Shown here piece after piece: positions 27,987-37,528 of a stretch of DNA of 42,452 bases. The notes under the pieces were generated by a model. That model saw only the letters and a list, made by a program, of their open reading frames with translations, was not told the DNA's origin and made no database searches. The stretch spans positions 81,264 to 123,715 of the forward strand of contig NGFL01000001.1 in the NCBI GenBank assembly GCA_002215665.1, in the 5' to 3' direction. Source of the DNA: a candidate division TA06 bacterium JGI_Cruoil_03_38_101 (GTDB taxonomy: Bacteria; Hydrothermota; UBA3072). Within the stretch, counting starts at the first letter, position 1. The number at the start of each line of letters is the position of its first letter. The translations under genes and the position numbers were made by a program.

Positions 27987-29549
27987 ATGAACACGGTAAT
28001 GACAGTAGTTCTTTATATTTTAGTAGCAGCAATATTCTTTGTGATAGGTTACTTTACTCAAAAGATAAGAAGGAATAAAAAGATACTAACAGCAGAGAGT
28101 AAAGCTGAAAAGTTAATAAAGGAAGCTTTAAAGAAAAGTAAAGAGACCGAAGAGAAAACCCGTGAGAAGTTAGAACAACTAAAAAGAGAGCAAAGAAGAG
28201 GATTTATAGAGGAAACAAAGGCTCAAAAAAAGCACCTCGACTTATGGGAGAAGGAACTCGAAAGAAAAGATAAAGACCAAAAAAGAACCAAAGATTTTCT
28301 ATCTCAGAAAGAAAAGAACCTAATGGCCCGAGAAAAAGAAGTTCAGAAAGAAAAGGAAGAAGCGGCAATCAAGAGAAAAAGGTACACTCAACTAATCGAA
28401 GAAAAAAATAAAAGGCTTGAGGAGATATCCAGAATGACCCGTGATGAGGCGAAGGAATTACTCCTTAACGAAGTAAAAGAAGAAGTAGAGAATAAAGCAA
28501 TCCAGATTGAAAACGATACAATAGCCAAAGCAAAGAAAAAAGCCAAAAGAAAAGCGGCTTATATCATAACGGAAGCCATCCAGAGATGTGCTCCAGATAT
28601 TGTAATTGATTCTACTGTATCCTCTGTTTCCCTACCTTCTGAAAATATGAAAGGGCGAATAATAGGAAGGGAAGGAAGAAATATAAGAGCATTTGAAAAA
28701 GAAACAGGCATTGATGTTATCATTGATGATACACCTGAAGCAGTAACATTATCCGGTTTTGATCCGATAAAAAGAGAGATAGCAAGAGTCTCAATGGAAA
28801 AATTGATTAAAGATGGTCGTATCCATCCAGCTCGAATTGAAGAAATTGTCCAGAAGACGAAAGAAGAACTCGATGAAAGAATAACGGAAATAGGAGAGAA
28901 TGCAATCTTTGAACTCGGATTACCGAAAATTAACGATGAATTGGTGAAAATGATTGGGAAGTTAAACTTCAGATCGAGTTATGGGCAAAATGTTCTTCAA
29001 CATTCAAAGGAAGTAGCTTATCTAATGGGTGTTATGGCAGGAGAATTACAACTCGATATTGACCTTGCAAAGAGAGCCGGGATCCTTCATGATATTGGTA
29101 AGGGAATGAGCCAGGAATATTCAGGAAGTCATGCAGAGATAGGGGCAGATGCAGCCAGAAAATACGGAGAGTCTCCCATTGTTGTCAACGCAATTGCTGC
29201 TCATCATGAAGAGGTCCAACCTGAATCCCCAATTGCTGTCCTATTGCAGGCTGCTGACGCTATATCAGGAGCAAGACCAGGCGCAAGGAGAGAAACTCTG
29301 GAAGCTTACATTAGAAGGGTTGAAGAACTTGAAAAGATTGCATCTTCTTTTAAAGGGATAAAGAAAGTCTATGCAATGCAAGCGGGTCGGGAAGTAAGAA
29401 TCATAGTTCAACCAGAATCAATATCTGATAATGGAACGAGGGAATTGGCTACAAAAATAGCCCGAAAGATAGAGGGAAACCTTACGTATCCAGGAGAGAT
29501 ACGAGTCACGGTGATAAGGGAGACAAGGGCGGTTGAACATGCAGAGTAA
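27987..29549 (+). CDS. rny: ribonuclease Y
   Basis: N-terminal TM, coiled coil, KH (GRIIGREGRNIRAFEKETGIDVIIDDTPE), HD (GILHDIGKG). Confidence 0.98.
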   Translation: MNTVMTVVLYILVAAIFFVIGYFTQKIRRNKKILTAESKAEKLIKEALKKSKETEEKTREKLEQLKREQRRGFIEETKAQKKHLDLWEKELERKDKDQKRTKDFLSQKEKNLMAREKEVQKEKEEAAIKRKRYTQLIEEKNKRLEEISRMTRDEAKELLLNEVKEEVENKAIQIENDTIAKAKKKAKRKAAYIITEAIQRCAPDIVIDSTVSSVSLPSENMKGRIIGREGRNIRAFEKETGIDVIIDDTPEAVTLSGFDPIKREIARVSMEKLIKDGRIHPARIEEIVQKTKEELDERITEIGENAIFELGLPKINDELVKMIGKLNFRSSYGQNVLQHSKEVAYLMGVMAGELQLDIDLAKRAGILHDIGKGMSQEYSGSHAEIGADAARKYGESPIVVNAIAAHHEEVQPESPIAVLLQAADAISGARPGARRETLEAYIRRVEELEKIASSFKGIKKVYAMQAGREVRIIVQPESISDNGTRELATKIARKIEGNLTYPGEIRVTVIRETRAVEHAE

Positions 29550-29585
29550 ATTTTTTACAGTTTTTGTAGTTTAGGAGAAGATGTT

Positions 29586-30377
29586 TTGAAGGTACTTTTT
29601 ATAGGGGATGTTGTGGGTAAGCCAGGTATGAGGCTCCTTTCTAATCTGGTCCCAAAATTTAAAAAGGATGAGAAATACGATCTAATATGTGTCAACGGCG
29701 AGAATTCCGCCGGAGGATTTGGAATAACAAGAAAAGGAGCATTAAAACTAAAAAAATATGGGTGTGATGTGATTACAACTGGAAATCACATAATAGACAG
29801 AAAAGAAGAAATTGAGAGTGTTTTTAGATTGGAAGATGTTATACGACCTCTGAATTACGAATCCTTTTTTCCGGGAAAAGGTTGGACAATTATTAAAAAA
29901 AAAGAAAAGAAAATTGCGGTTGTGAACCTTCAGGGACAGGTTTTTATGCCAGAGGAACCTGCCACAAGAAATCCTTTCTCGGTAATAAAGGAAGAAATTA
30001 AAAGTATCCGCAAAATAACTCCAATAATAATTGTGGATATGCATGCGGAAGCAACCGCTGAGAAGATTGCAATGAGATATTTCTTAGATGGTAAAGTCTC
30101 ATCCATTATAGGAACTCACACCCATGTCCAAACTGCAGACGAAATGCTTACACAAAAAGGCACTGCATACATTACAGATGTTGGAATGACTGGTCCTTTT
30201 GATTCAGTAATTGGTATGAAGCCAGAGCCCATAATTAGAAAGTTCCTCGGCAATGAAGAGGAACAATTTAAACTCGCAAGGAAAAATGTAAGAATGAACG
30301 CTGTAGAAATTGAAATTGAAGATAAAACTGGCATGAGTAAATCTATAAAGAGAATTAATATTGCAGATACTACTTAA
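29586..30377 (+). CDS. ymdB: YmdB-family metallophosphoesterase
   Basis: 'MKVLFIGDVVGKPGMRLL', 'CVNGENSAGGFGITRK', 'VVDMHAEATAEK', 'GTHTHVQTADE'. Confidence 0.95.
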   Translation: MKVLFIGDVVGKPGMRLLSNLVPKFKKDEKYDLICVNGENSAGGFGITRKGALKLKKYGCDVITTGNHIIDRKEEIESVFRLEDVIRPLNYESFFPGKGWTIIKKKEKKIAVVNLQGQVFMPEEPATRNPFSVIKEEIKSIRKITPIIIVDMHAEATAEKIAMRYFLDGKVSSIIGTHTHVQTADEMLTQKGTAYITDVGMTGPFDSVIGMKPEPIIRKFLGNEEEQFKLARKNVRMNAVEIEIEDKTGMSKSIKRINIADTT

Positions 30378-31179
30378 AGGAACAATAGTTGCAGATAAGA
30401 TCATCCAGAGACTAAAGGATTTTTCTCCGAAGCGTACTCTCGGGATAGTAAGAGTTGGATCTTATCCCGGGAGTTCTTCCTATCTAAAAGGGATAAAAAA
30501 AACTGCAAGTAAAGCAGAGGTCTCTTTGGAATTATTAGAGTTAGAAAAGAATGCACCAGAAGAAGAGATTAAAAACTCTGTAAGAGAAATGAAAGAATCC
30601 GGAAAAGTTGATGGAATACTTTTAATGGAACCCCTTCCAACTTGTGCACCAATTCAGGAATTAATAGAGATTGTAGGAAAGGATTTGGATGTTGAGGGAA
30701 TCCATCCATACAATCTTGGAAAAACCCTTTTAGGAGCTTCAGAGATAATAATATCAACGCCTAAAGCTGTTCTTGAATTAATGGATTTTTATAAAATAAA
30801 ACCCGAAGGGAAAAACACAGTTATCCTTGGAAGGAGCAATGTTGTTGGTAAACCCCTTGCCAATCTTCTCCTAAGGAAAAGCCAGTTTGGTAATGCTACT
30901 GTAACCGTATGCCATTCAAGGACAAAGGATTTAAAAAAAATAACAAAAAAAGCCGATATTCTTATAGTATCCATAGGAAAGCCTCAATTCGTAACAGAGG
31001 AATTCATCAAAGAGGGGGCAATTGTGATAGATGTTGGTATAAACGAAAAAGAAGGCAAAATTACAGGGGATGTTGATTTCGAGTCTGTAAAAGATAAATC
31101 TTACGCAATAACGCCTGTCCCAGGAGGGGTTGGAAGTATTACAACTGCAGCACTTCTTTCTAATCTCTATCAGTTATGA
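30361..31179 (+). CDS. folD: FolD bifunctional methylenetetrahydrofolate dehydrogenase/cyclohydrolase
   Basis: 'GVGSITTAALL', 'VILGRSNVVGKPLANLLL'. Confidence 0.95.
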   Translation: MQILLKGTIVADKIIQRLKDFSPKRTLGIVRVGSYPGSSSYLKGIKKTASKAEVSLELLELEKNAPEEEIKNSVREMKESGKVDGILLMEPLPTCAPIQELIEIVGKDLDVEGIHPYNLGKTLLGASEIIISTPKAVLELMDFYKIKPEGKNTVILGRSNVVGKPLANLLLRKSQFGNATVTVCHSRTKDLKKITKKADILIVSIGKPQFVTEEFIKEGAIVIDVGINEKEGKITGDVDFESVKDKSYAITPVPGGVGSITTAALLSNLYQL

Positions 31180-32477
31180 TAGTCTATTCCGTATCTGAAA
31201 TAACTTCAATAATAAAGGAAAAAATAACACCTATTGGTTGGGTCTGGGTTCAAGGGGAAGTGAGTAATTTGCGGCCTCATTCCTCAGGCCATATATATTT
31301 TTCCCTGAAAGATGAAAACTCAATCCTCAAGGGTGTGATATTCAAGAACGATGCCCGTCATCTTGATTATAAATTAGAAGAAGGTAGGATTTTTCAAGTA
31401 TTCGGTAGAATAGATATTTGGGAGAAAGCGAGTCAATATCAGATTATTGGAGAGAAAGTCCTGCCAGGAGAGCTGGGAACTTTCTATCTTCGATTTGAAG
31501 AGATCAAGAAAAAATTGGAGAGAAAAGGATTCTTTGAAGAAAGATTTAAAAGGGAGATTCCAAAATTTCCTAAAAAGGTAGGTATTATTACATCCGCAGA
31601 AGGTGCTGCGATTAGAGATGTCCTCAAAATAATAAAAAAGCGCTTTCCCCCTATAACTGTAATTGTGAGACCAACGCTCGTGCAGGGCGATGGTTCTTCT
31701 ACCGATGTTATAAATGCGATCAGAGAATTTGAAGAATTTGGTGATGTAGACCTATTGATTATAACTCGGGGTGGTGGATCGATTGAAGACCTCTGGGCTT
31801 TCAATGAAGAGGAAGTTGCCGAAGAAATCTTCAATGCAAAAATTCCAATAATCTCTGCAATTGGGCATGAAAGAGATTTCTCTATATCAGACTTCGTTGC
31901 TGACCAGCGAGCGGCAACACCCACAGAAGCAGGGGGATTGGCCGTTCCATCAAGGGATGAAATAACGGTTAATTTAAATAATTTTAAAAGAGGTCTTGCT
32001 CGCTCGATTTACCAGAAAATGGAATTTTATAAGTCAAGTTTAGGAACCATTGAGAAGAGCTATGCCATTAGAAGACCGCTTTTTACCTTTGAGATGAAAC
32101 AACAGTATCTTGACCATCTTCAAGATTCGTTAATTAAGTCTGGAAGAAGAAGGGCTCAAATTCTCCAGGAACGATTAAGAAATCTCACTTTAAAATCACC
32201 TGATTTATCAACTAAATCTAACCAGGTCTCCAATCTGGAAAATAGATTAGAAAGTTCAATTAATCTGTTATTAAAAGAAAGAAAACAGAAAATTAAGTCC
32301 TTGGAGAGCACAATTCAAGCGACTTCTTACGAAAAGACACTTCGAAGGGGTTATTCAATCGTAAGAAAGGAAAAAGAGATAATAAGAGATTCACAAAAAT
32401 TAAAGAGAGGAGATCAACTCAATATTCGATTCTATCAAGGCAGTAGTAAAGCAATTGTTGAGGAAACTGAGCAGTAA
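31176..32477 (+). CDS. xseA: exonuclease VII large subunit
   Basis: 'WVQGEVSNLRPHSSGHIYFSLKDE', 'RGGGSIEDLWAFNEEEVAEEIF', 'DQRAATPTEAG'. Confidence 0.97.
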   Translation: MIVYSVSEITSIIKEKITPIGWVWVQGEVSNLRPHSSGHIYFSLKDENSILKGVIFKNDARHLDYKLEEGRIFQVFGRIDIWEKASQYQIIGEKVLPGELGTFYLRFEEIKKKLERKGFFEERFKREIPKFPKKVGIITSAEGAAIRDVLKIIKKRFPPITVIVRPTLVQGDGSSTDVINAIREFEEFGDVDLLIITRGGGSIEDLWAFNEEEVAEEIFNAKIPIISAIGHERDFSISDFVADQRAATPTEAGGLAVPSRDEITVNLNNFKRGLARSIYQKMEFYKSSLGTIEKSYAIRRPLFTFEMKQQYLDHLQDSLIKSGRRRAQILQERLRNLTLKSPDLSTKSNQVSNLENRLESSINLLLKERKQKIKSLESTIQATSYEKTLRRGYSIVRKEKEIIRDSQKLKRGDQLNIRFYQGSSKAIVEETEQ

Positions 32478-32503
32478 TTATTGTCTTTCAGGAAGTTAAT
32501 ACC

Positions 32504-32695
32504 TTATTTTTCCTTCAAAAGAAATATATGTCCCAGAAAAGCTATAAGAGCAGGCAAATTTCCGAGTAGACCCGCCCAAAACCATTTATTGGCAAACCAG
32601 CCTTTTTTCACTCCGAGATGTGTCTTTGATAGAAGATGACAGGAGATTGCACTTGAAAGGGCAAAGAGACTGACAAAATTTTCATAATAGTACAT
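32504..32695 (-). CDS. small two-TM membrane protein
   Basis: 63 aa, AAAGGAGG SD before ATG, hydrophobic. Confidence 0.6.
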   Translation of the reverse strand: MYYYENFVSLFALSSAISCHLLSKTHLGVKKGWFANKWFWAGLLGNLPALIAFLGHIFLLKEK

Positions 32696-32862
32696 GTTAA
32701 AACCTCCTTTTTTGTGTTAGAGTGAGAATATTATAATCCCCCTCTTATTTACTCAGTAATCCTGGTAATAAGTGTCTATATTCAATAGTAAATCCAGGAT
32801 TCATATTAAAATCATTTCTCTATTGATAACATTCTTCGTGCTATATCTTTACTCTCTTTTGG

Positions 32863-32890
32863 ATTATACAGGTTTTTCTTTTAATGTCAA
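32863..32890 (-). promoter_or_regulatory. promoter, copy 1 of repeated TTGACATTAARAGAAAAA module
   Basis: TTGACA-16-TATAAT. Confidence 0.7.
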
Positions 32891-33067
32891 GAAATTTTTT
32901 CATTTAAGAAGAAACAACTTATAAAAGCCTGTAGAGCGTCTTTTCCGTTTTCTCATAATATTCCCCATCTTTTTTGATAAAGTCAATCCTCGCTTAAATT
33001 TACCTCAAATTAGGGGAAATCTGAATGATAATCGGATTAAAATAGGATAATATGCTTTTGTATATTT

Positions 33068-33241
33068 TCAGGTAGAATTACTTTCTATATGTGATACCAC
33101 TTCCATACCATTGTTGGTTAACTCTAACCTTTTCATCCCATAGAAACCTGCGATTACCCCATAAGCAAGATAATTACCCGGGTGTCCATGTAATTCACCT
33201 GCTTTCTTTGATAACCCTAATAGGTTTCCAGATTCGATCAA
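33068..33241 (-). pseudogene. FmdE-like fragment (remnant)
   Basis: Reads IESGNLLGLSKKAGELHGHPGNYLAYGVIAGFYGMKRLELTNNGMEVVSHIESNST*; HGHxGxYLAxG resembles FmdE domain; no good start, TTG only. Confidence 0.5.
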
Positions 33242-33291
33242 TTCCTCAATTTCGAAATGGAATTTATTTTTTGTGTTTATTTTAAGTTTCC

Positions 33292-34056
33292 TTATTGCAG
33301 AGTAAAGTCATAACCTTCCAAAATTGAATCAGCAACTACAACAACATCAGAATAAACAGTGTCAGATGTTGTGTAGCCTTCAGCGGAAGCAATAATTTTA
33401 TAAGTATCCCCGAGAAGTATTAGCACATATCCACCAGTGCTATCAGTGAGGGTGGACAGAGTATCAAGAGTCGAAGTTACACCCTCACAAAGAGCATTTG
33501 GTATACCTGCTCCCAGAGTATCTTCCACAGACCCCAATACAGCTCCAGAAAAAGCTTTCTCAAATACCCTGAATTCAGGATGAAGTAGATATTGATCCCC
33601 CGTCCATTCTATCGACTTTGACGCCTCGAAATCTACTACAATCTCAACAGTTTCATCTTTTGTTACATCAAACTCCTGAGCAAGTTTAACCCCTGTTTCT
33701 TCTTCATTCTGGATTATCAGGGGATAAGGTACGCCATCAATCACTATTCCATTGGTATCGGCAAACTCAAGCCATATATCGGTATAATGTCCTGCTTCAA
33801 GAGTTTTAACGCAAAGCAGTCCTGTTCCACCGTTAAAGAATCTCATGATATCCCAAGTATAAGCAGAGTTATCGAGAGTTATCCATTCACCTCCTGAACT
33901 GAGTGCTCTAATTTCATTAATCTTCAGATAGATGTTATCTAAATTACGAGGGGGTGGACTATCAATCCCTAAGATTACGATCCTTCCCTCCCCTTTGCCT
34001 AAGCCACAACCAACTATAAGACCAAGGATGATAAGAATTAGAATGACCCTTTTCAT
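33292..34056 (-). CDS. DUF4382-type lipoprotein with carboxypeptidase-regulatory-like C-terminal domain
   Basis: Lipobox LGLIVGC; 'VILGIDSPPPRNLDNIYLKINEIRALS'; SD GGAGG before ATG 34056. Confidence 0.7.
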   Translation of the reverse strand: MKRVILILIILGLIVGCGLGKGEGRIVILGIDSPPPRNLDNIYLKINEIRALSSGGEWITLDNSAYTWDIMRFFNGGTGLLCVKTLEAGHYTDIWLEFADTNGIVIDGVPYPLIIQNEEETGVKLAQEFDVTKDETVEIVVDFEASKSIEWTGDQYLLHPEFRVFEKAFSGAVLGSVEDTLGAGIPNALCEGVTSTLDTLSTLTDSTGGYVLILLGDTYKIIASAEGYTTSDTVYSDVVVVADSILEGYDFTLQ

Positions 34057-34229
34057 AGTATACCTCCATTTAATGTGAATTATTGACATACAATCTTCTT
34101 TTAAAGATAAAAAAGATTTATGTCTTATGAGATATTACGAGATAATAAATAAAATGCAAGCCTGGATGTACGACCTTTCTATCAAAGGACATGTTGGGTC
34201 TTGTGAATATAAGTTTTAGGCGAAGTCAA

Positions 34230-35126
34230 TTATATCTCTTCCTCTACTCCCTTGAAGAGGTCGCGAAAAGAAGAGTGGTGTCTATTCAAAAGCCAGACCG
34301 CTATCAACCCAAAGATGAAATTAGAGGTTCCACCCTCTAACAGGTGTGTCATTCGAACGGGCTCAGGCATATATGGATTTGGGAGCAACAACCCAGAGCT
34401 AACCACTGCAAAGAGAAGACCAACTACCAGAGCTGTTTCCCGGACTTTACCTTTCATCATGCGGATCACCGGAAGAGCCAGCGCAGCCCATAAAATTCCT
34501 CGTAGTAACTGGATGAGAATTAACCGCGGATTGGTTAGTAGCATGTTTCTAAAGTGTGGAAAGAACGCCAGCAGTTTTGTGCTGCCTTGATAAAATTCAC
34601 GAACTGCTGGATTTTGCCAGGCAATGAAATAGCCAAAGGTGAAATAAAGAATTATGTAAATTACCGCTGTAACACATAGTTTCCATGCCCATTCAACACC
34701 TGGCATAATGAGCCGCAGGTTCTTTTTTTTAGTTTCTTCTTTCTGTTTCATTTTACCCAGGATAATAACTGACAGAGGTGAAAAGATCAAAGCTGTAATA
34801 AGCCCCATGAGGAATATAGGACCAACATTAATCGAAGGAATAAAGATAAGAGTTTCTATTTGAGACATAAAAGTTTGTGTGCCAAAAAACATAATAAAAA
34901 CCACTGCGATAAGACGCAAGCCCCACCATTTTGAGCGTATGATTGCATAGCTCAAAACGGTTGTGTTCAAAATAACCATAATAATTAGTGGCAGCATTGA
35001 TGCACTTGTTTGTTCAGCAGTTGCTTGTTGCCCCATTACAACACCCCCTATACTGAAAGCTATAAACATGACAATATAGAGAGCAATAAATTTTAGTACA
35101 AGAAAAATAATTGATTTAGAATTCAT
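34230..35126 (-). CDS. multi-TM membrane protein of unknown function
   Basis: About 8 hydrophobic segments; SD GGAGG. Confidence 0.6.
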   Translation of the reverse strand: MNSKSIIFLVLKFIALYIVMFIAFSIGGVVMGQQATAEQTSASMLPLIIMVILNTTVLSYAIIRSKWWGLRLIAVVFIMFFGTQTFMSQIETLIFIPSINVGPIFLMGLITALIFSPLSVIILGKMKQKEETKKKNLRLIMPGVEWAWKLCVTAVIYIILYFTFGYFIAWQNPAVREFYQGSTKLLAFFPHFRNMLLTNPRLILIQLLRGILWAALALPVIRMMKGKVRETALVVGLLFAVVSSGLLLPNPYMPEPVRMTHLLEGGTSNFIFGLIAVWLLNRHHSSFRDLFKGVEEEI

Positions 35127-35241
35127 ATAATCCCTCCTTAATTATGTTTTTCCTTATTCATCTGATACCTCTTAGTTTTTTTATCCTATTTTGCCAAACG
35201 TTTTTCGGACACAGGAAGTTGTAGAGGACAATTTGAAGATT

Positions 35242-35966
35242 CTAAAGTCTATAACCCAAACCTATCTTTAATGATACTCCCCCAATGTTAAGACCCCTGA
35301 ATTCAGTCTCTACATTATCACCAACATCTTTTATTTTCCAATTTCCTTCTATAAAGCTATACCTCAACTCGCAATTAAGAAATATATCATAGTATATAAG
35401 AGAATTGAACCCACTTAAGAAATGAACACCTATAGGGTTAAGAGAGCCTTTTAACCAGGTTGAGGTTGTAATAAGAAATGGACTAACTATCGATTGCACA
35501 TGTTTTTCTTCCCACTTAGATATATAGACTCCTATTCCTACACCAAGATAAGGAATAGTTTTTGAATTAGGTATAGATATTTTATAGATAGAGCTTAAGG
35601 TTATGGGGAAAATATTTAAACGGTTTTTATAACTCTCGTTCCCTAATGCATAAGTTACATCAAGTTTATTACTTCGTAGCAGCCTGGGGCCTGATTCCAA
35701 CATCAACCCCCAATTAGAAAAATAATAACAGCCATAGAGATTTAAATCAACACCGGTCCCAAAACCTGAGACACTACCACCTGTTTGGATCCCTTCTGAA
35801 TCATAATATATTGTTTTGAACCTTTAACCTGTTCGTCTTGGGGGTTGAAAGCGCCAATCCGCATTCCTACTGTAAAGGACTTCTCTTGAGCAAGAACCTC
35901 TTGGACAAAAAGGGTACACAGAAAGAAACCGATTACAATGATAAAGGTGGCCATTTTTTTTGCCAT
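35242..35966 (-). pseudogene. outer-membrane beta-barrel protein disrupted by a frameshift
   Basis: Signal peptide ORF (35742-35966) continues in another frame as TIYYDSEGIQTGGSVSGFGTGVDLNLYGCYYFSNWGLMLESGP... into ORF 35242-35706. Confidence 0.8.
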
Positions 35967-36111
35967 TTTTACCTCCTTTTACTTGGTTTAAAGACACCTT
36001 GCAAAATTGGGCTAAAGTTTTTCGGATAAAAGAAGTTTGCCGATAGATGAATTTTCTCTTGTAAATATCCAACCTTGAAAATTTTCATCACAATTCAACC
36101 AACATATTTTT

Positions 36112-36139
36112 AGTATAGGGATTTTTCTCTTAATGTCAA
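36112..36139 (-). promoter_or_regulatory. promoter, copy 2 of repeated module
   Basis: TTGACA-16-TATACT. Confidence 0.7.
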
Positions 36140-36267
36140 GAAATTCGCACTCTTCTTAAAAAGGGCATATTATCCCTGGAAATTGTTGCTTTGTAAACGG
36201 AAAAGCCGTTGATAACTGTTGGATCGCTTAGTCCTTCAGCAATTATACTACCTTTCCAGTCCTTCAT
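36136..36267 (-). CDS. 43-aa ORF, probable truncated cassette-type protein
   Basis: MKDWKGSIIAEGLSDPTVINGFSVYKATISRDNMPFLRRVRIS*; stop lies inside the TTGACA box. Confidence 0.4.
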   Translation of the reverse strand: MKDWKGSIIAEGLSDPTVINGFSVYKATISRDNMPFLRRVRIS

Positions 36268-36296
36268 CTTCCATTACCACCCCTTAAGACCATAGC

Positions 36297-36391
36297 GTTT
36301 AACATTCCCAGGCTTTGCAACGTTGCAACCAAAGGGAGCAATGTCTCGAAGGGCAAGGGCGATAGCCCGCAGCGTATACGCTGTGTTAGAT
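36297..36391 (-). repeat. attC-like recombination site candidate
   Basis: Minus strand starts ATCTAAC (RYYYAAC) and ends GTTAAAC (GTTRRRY), 95 nt; contains palindrome CAGCGTATACGCTG. Confidence 0.4.
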
Positions 36392-36404
36392 GAAGTTGAG
36401 GCCA

Positions 36405-37352
36405 TCAATCATTAAATTTAACTTTTCGAGTATCACTTACACAAGACGGCCTATCTGAATTCGGAAAAACGATCTCCCGGATAAAATGAACAATCTCGTT
36501 ATCTGCTTTCGTAGAAAATTTAACTATTACTTCTTCACCCTGGTTTACTTGTATAGGTTCAGCAATTGGGAAAAAGGATTGACACCATTGTGTCAAAGGT
36601 TGATCAGGGGCTGTATCTAGTATAATTCCTCCCGGGAATATAACCCGGAACCAGCCAGCAAGGCCATGACAAAAGCCCTCTCTTACGACTTTGAAATGTT
36701 TCTCTACTTTAAAGTTAGAGTGCTTCGCACACTTCATATCTATGTTAATTATCCTAACAGGATTGCTTAAGATATTATCTAAGTTAAAGGTAGCAATATG
36801 AACATCGTTCGCTTGACAGAATGCAAAATCTGTGTAGTCTATCCCATAGGGTTGTTTCTTCCACCGACCAATCTTCTCATTATATAATTCTCTATCTTCA
36901 ACCAGTGATAGAAATAAACTAACCGTTTCTGGAAGCATTTTCCCTTCAGGTTTTAGAAAGCGGTCTCTTGCAGATGCCAAACTGGGCAACATATTTTCCT
37001 GAACGGCAAAAACACCTAACCATTCAGACACTATACAATCGGCCTTTTCAGGAATGTCAACCTCTTCTGCCCTACCCTTTATAAACTCTATTCGATTTTT
37101 AAAACCATTCCTCTCTGCTATCTGTCTGGCCAAATTTATTATCCCTGTGGGCTCAATAGCATATACCTTCTTGGCTCCTGCCTTAGCAGCAAATAGAGCA
37201 AGAATTCCTGTTCCTGTACCTACATCAATAACAATATCACCATCTCTTACATTGGCTTCGATGGCTCTTTGATATGTCTTTGTTCGTATACTATCTGATA
37301 GCATCAAATCATGGATTCTTAATGAATCATATTTTGGTATAAAGAATGAAAT
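36405..37352 (-). CDS. PRMT-like SAM-dependent methyltransferase, proposed ATT start
   Basis: 'IHDLMLSDSIRTKTYQRAI...VIDVGTGTGILALFAAKAGAKKVYAIE', 'SEWLGVFAVQENMLPSLASARDRFLKPEG'. Confidence 0.85.
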   Translation of the reverse strand: MSFFIPKYDSLRIHDLMLSDSIRTKTYQRAIEANVRDGDIVIDVGTGTGILALFAAKAGAKKVYAIEPTGIINLARQIAERNGFKNRIEFIKGRAEEVDIPEKADCIVSEWLGVFAVQENMLPSLASARDRFLKPEGKMLPETVSLFLSLVEDRELYNEKIGRWKKQPYGIDYTDFAFCQANDVHIATFNLDNILSNPVRIINIDMKCAKHSNFKVEKHFKVVREGFCHGLAGWFRVIFPGGIILDTAPDQPLTQWCQSFFPIAEPIQVNQGEEVIVKFSTKADNEIVHFIREIVFPNSDRPSCVSDTRKVKFND

Positions 37353-37528
37353 AATTTCCTCCTACTTTAAACGCAATTGCAGATAATGGTCGGCGGATAA
37401 AAGAAATTGTGGAAGGCATTTTGGGTAAGCGATGTGAGCCTTTTATCAGCTGTTTGGTGACTGAGCCGAAAGCGAAGCAAGGGAGCGATAGAGACTGCAG
37501 AGTCGTTGACGAAGGGTGTCCTACCCTT

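Noticed and set aside
32478-32503. xseB expected after xseA
   Set aside because: No small-subunit ORF is present in the gap; absence in this window says nothing about the rest of the genome.
33091-33285. 64-aa plus-strand ORF
   Set aside because: The opposite strand carries a convincing FmdE-like reading; this frame has no SD or motif.
35805-35825. Programmed -1 frameshift in the outer-membrane gene
   Set aside because: TTCAAAAC is not a canonical X XXY YYZ slippery heptamer and no clear downstream stimulatory structure was seen; mutation or sequencing error is simpler.
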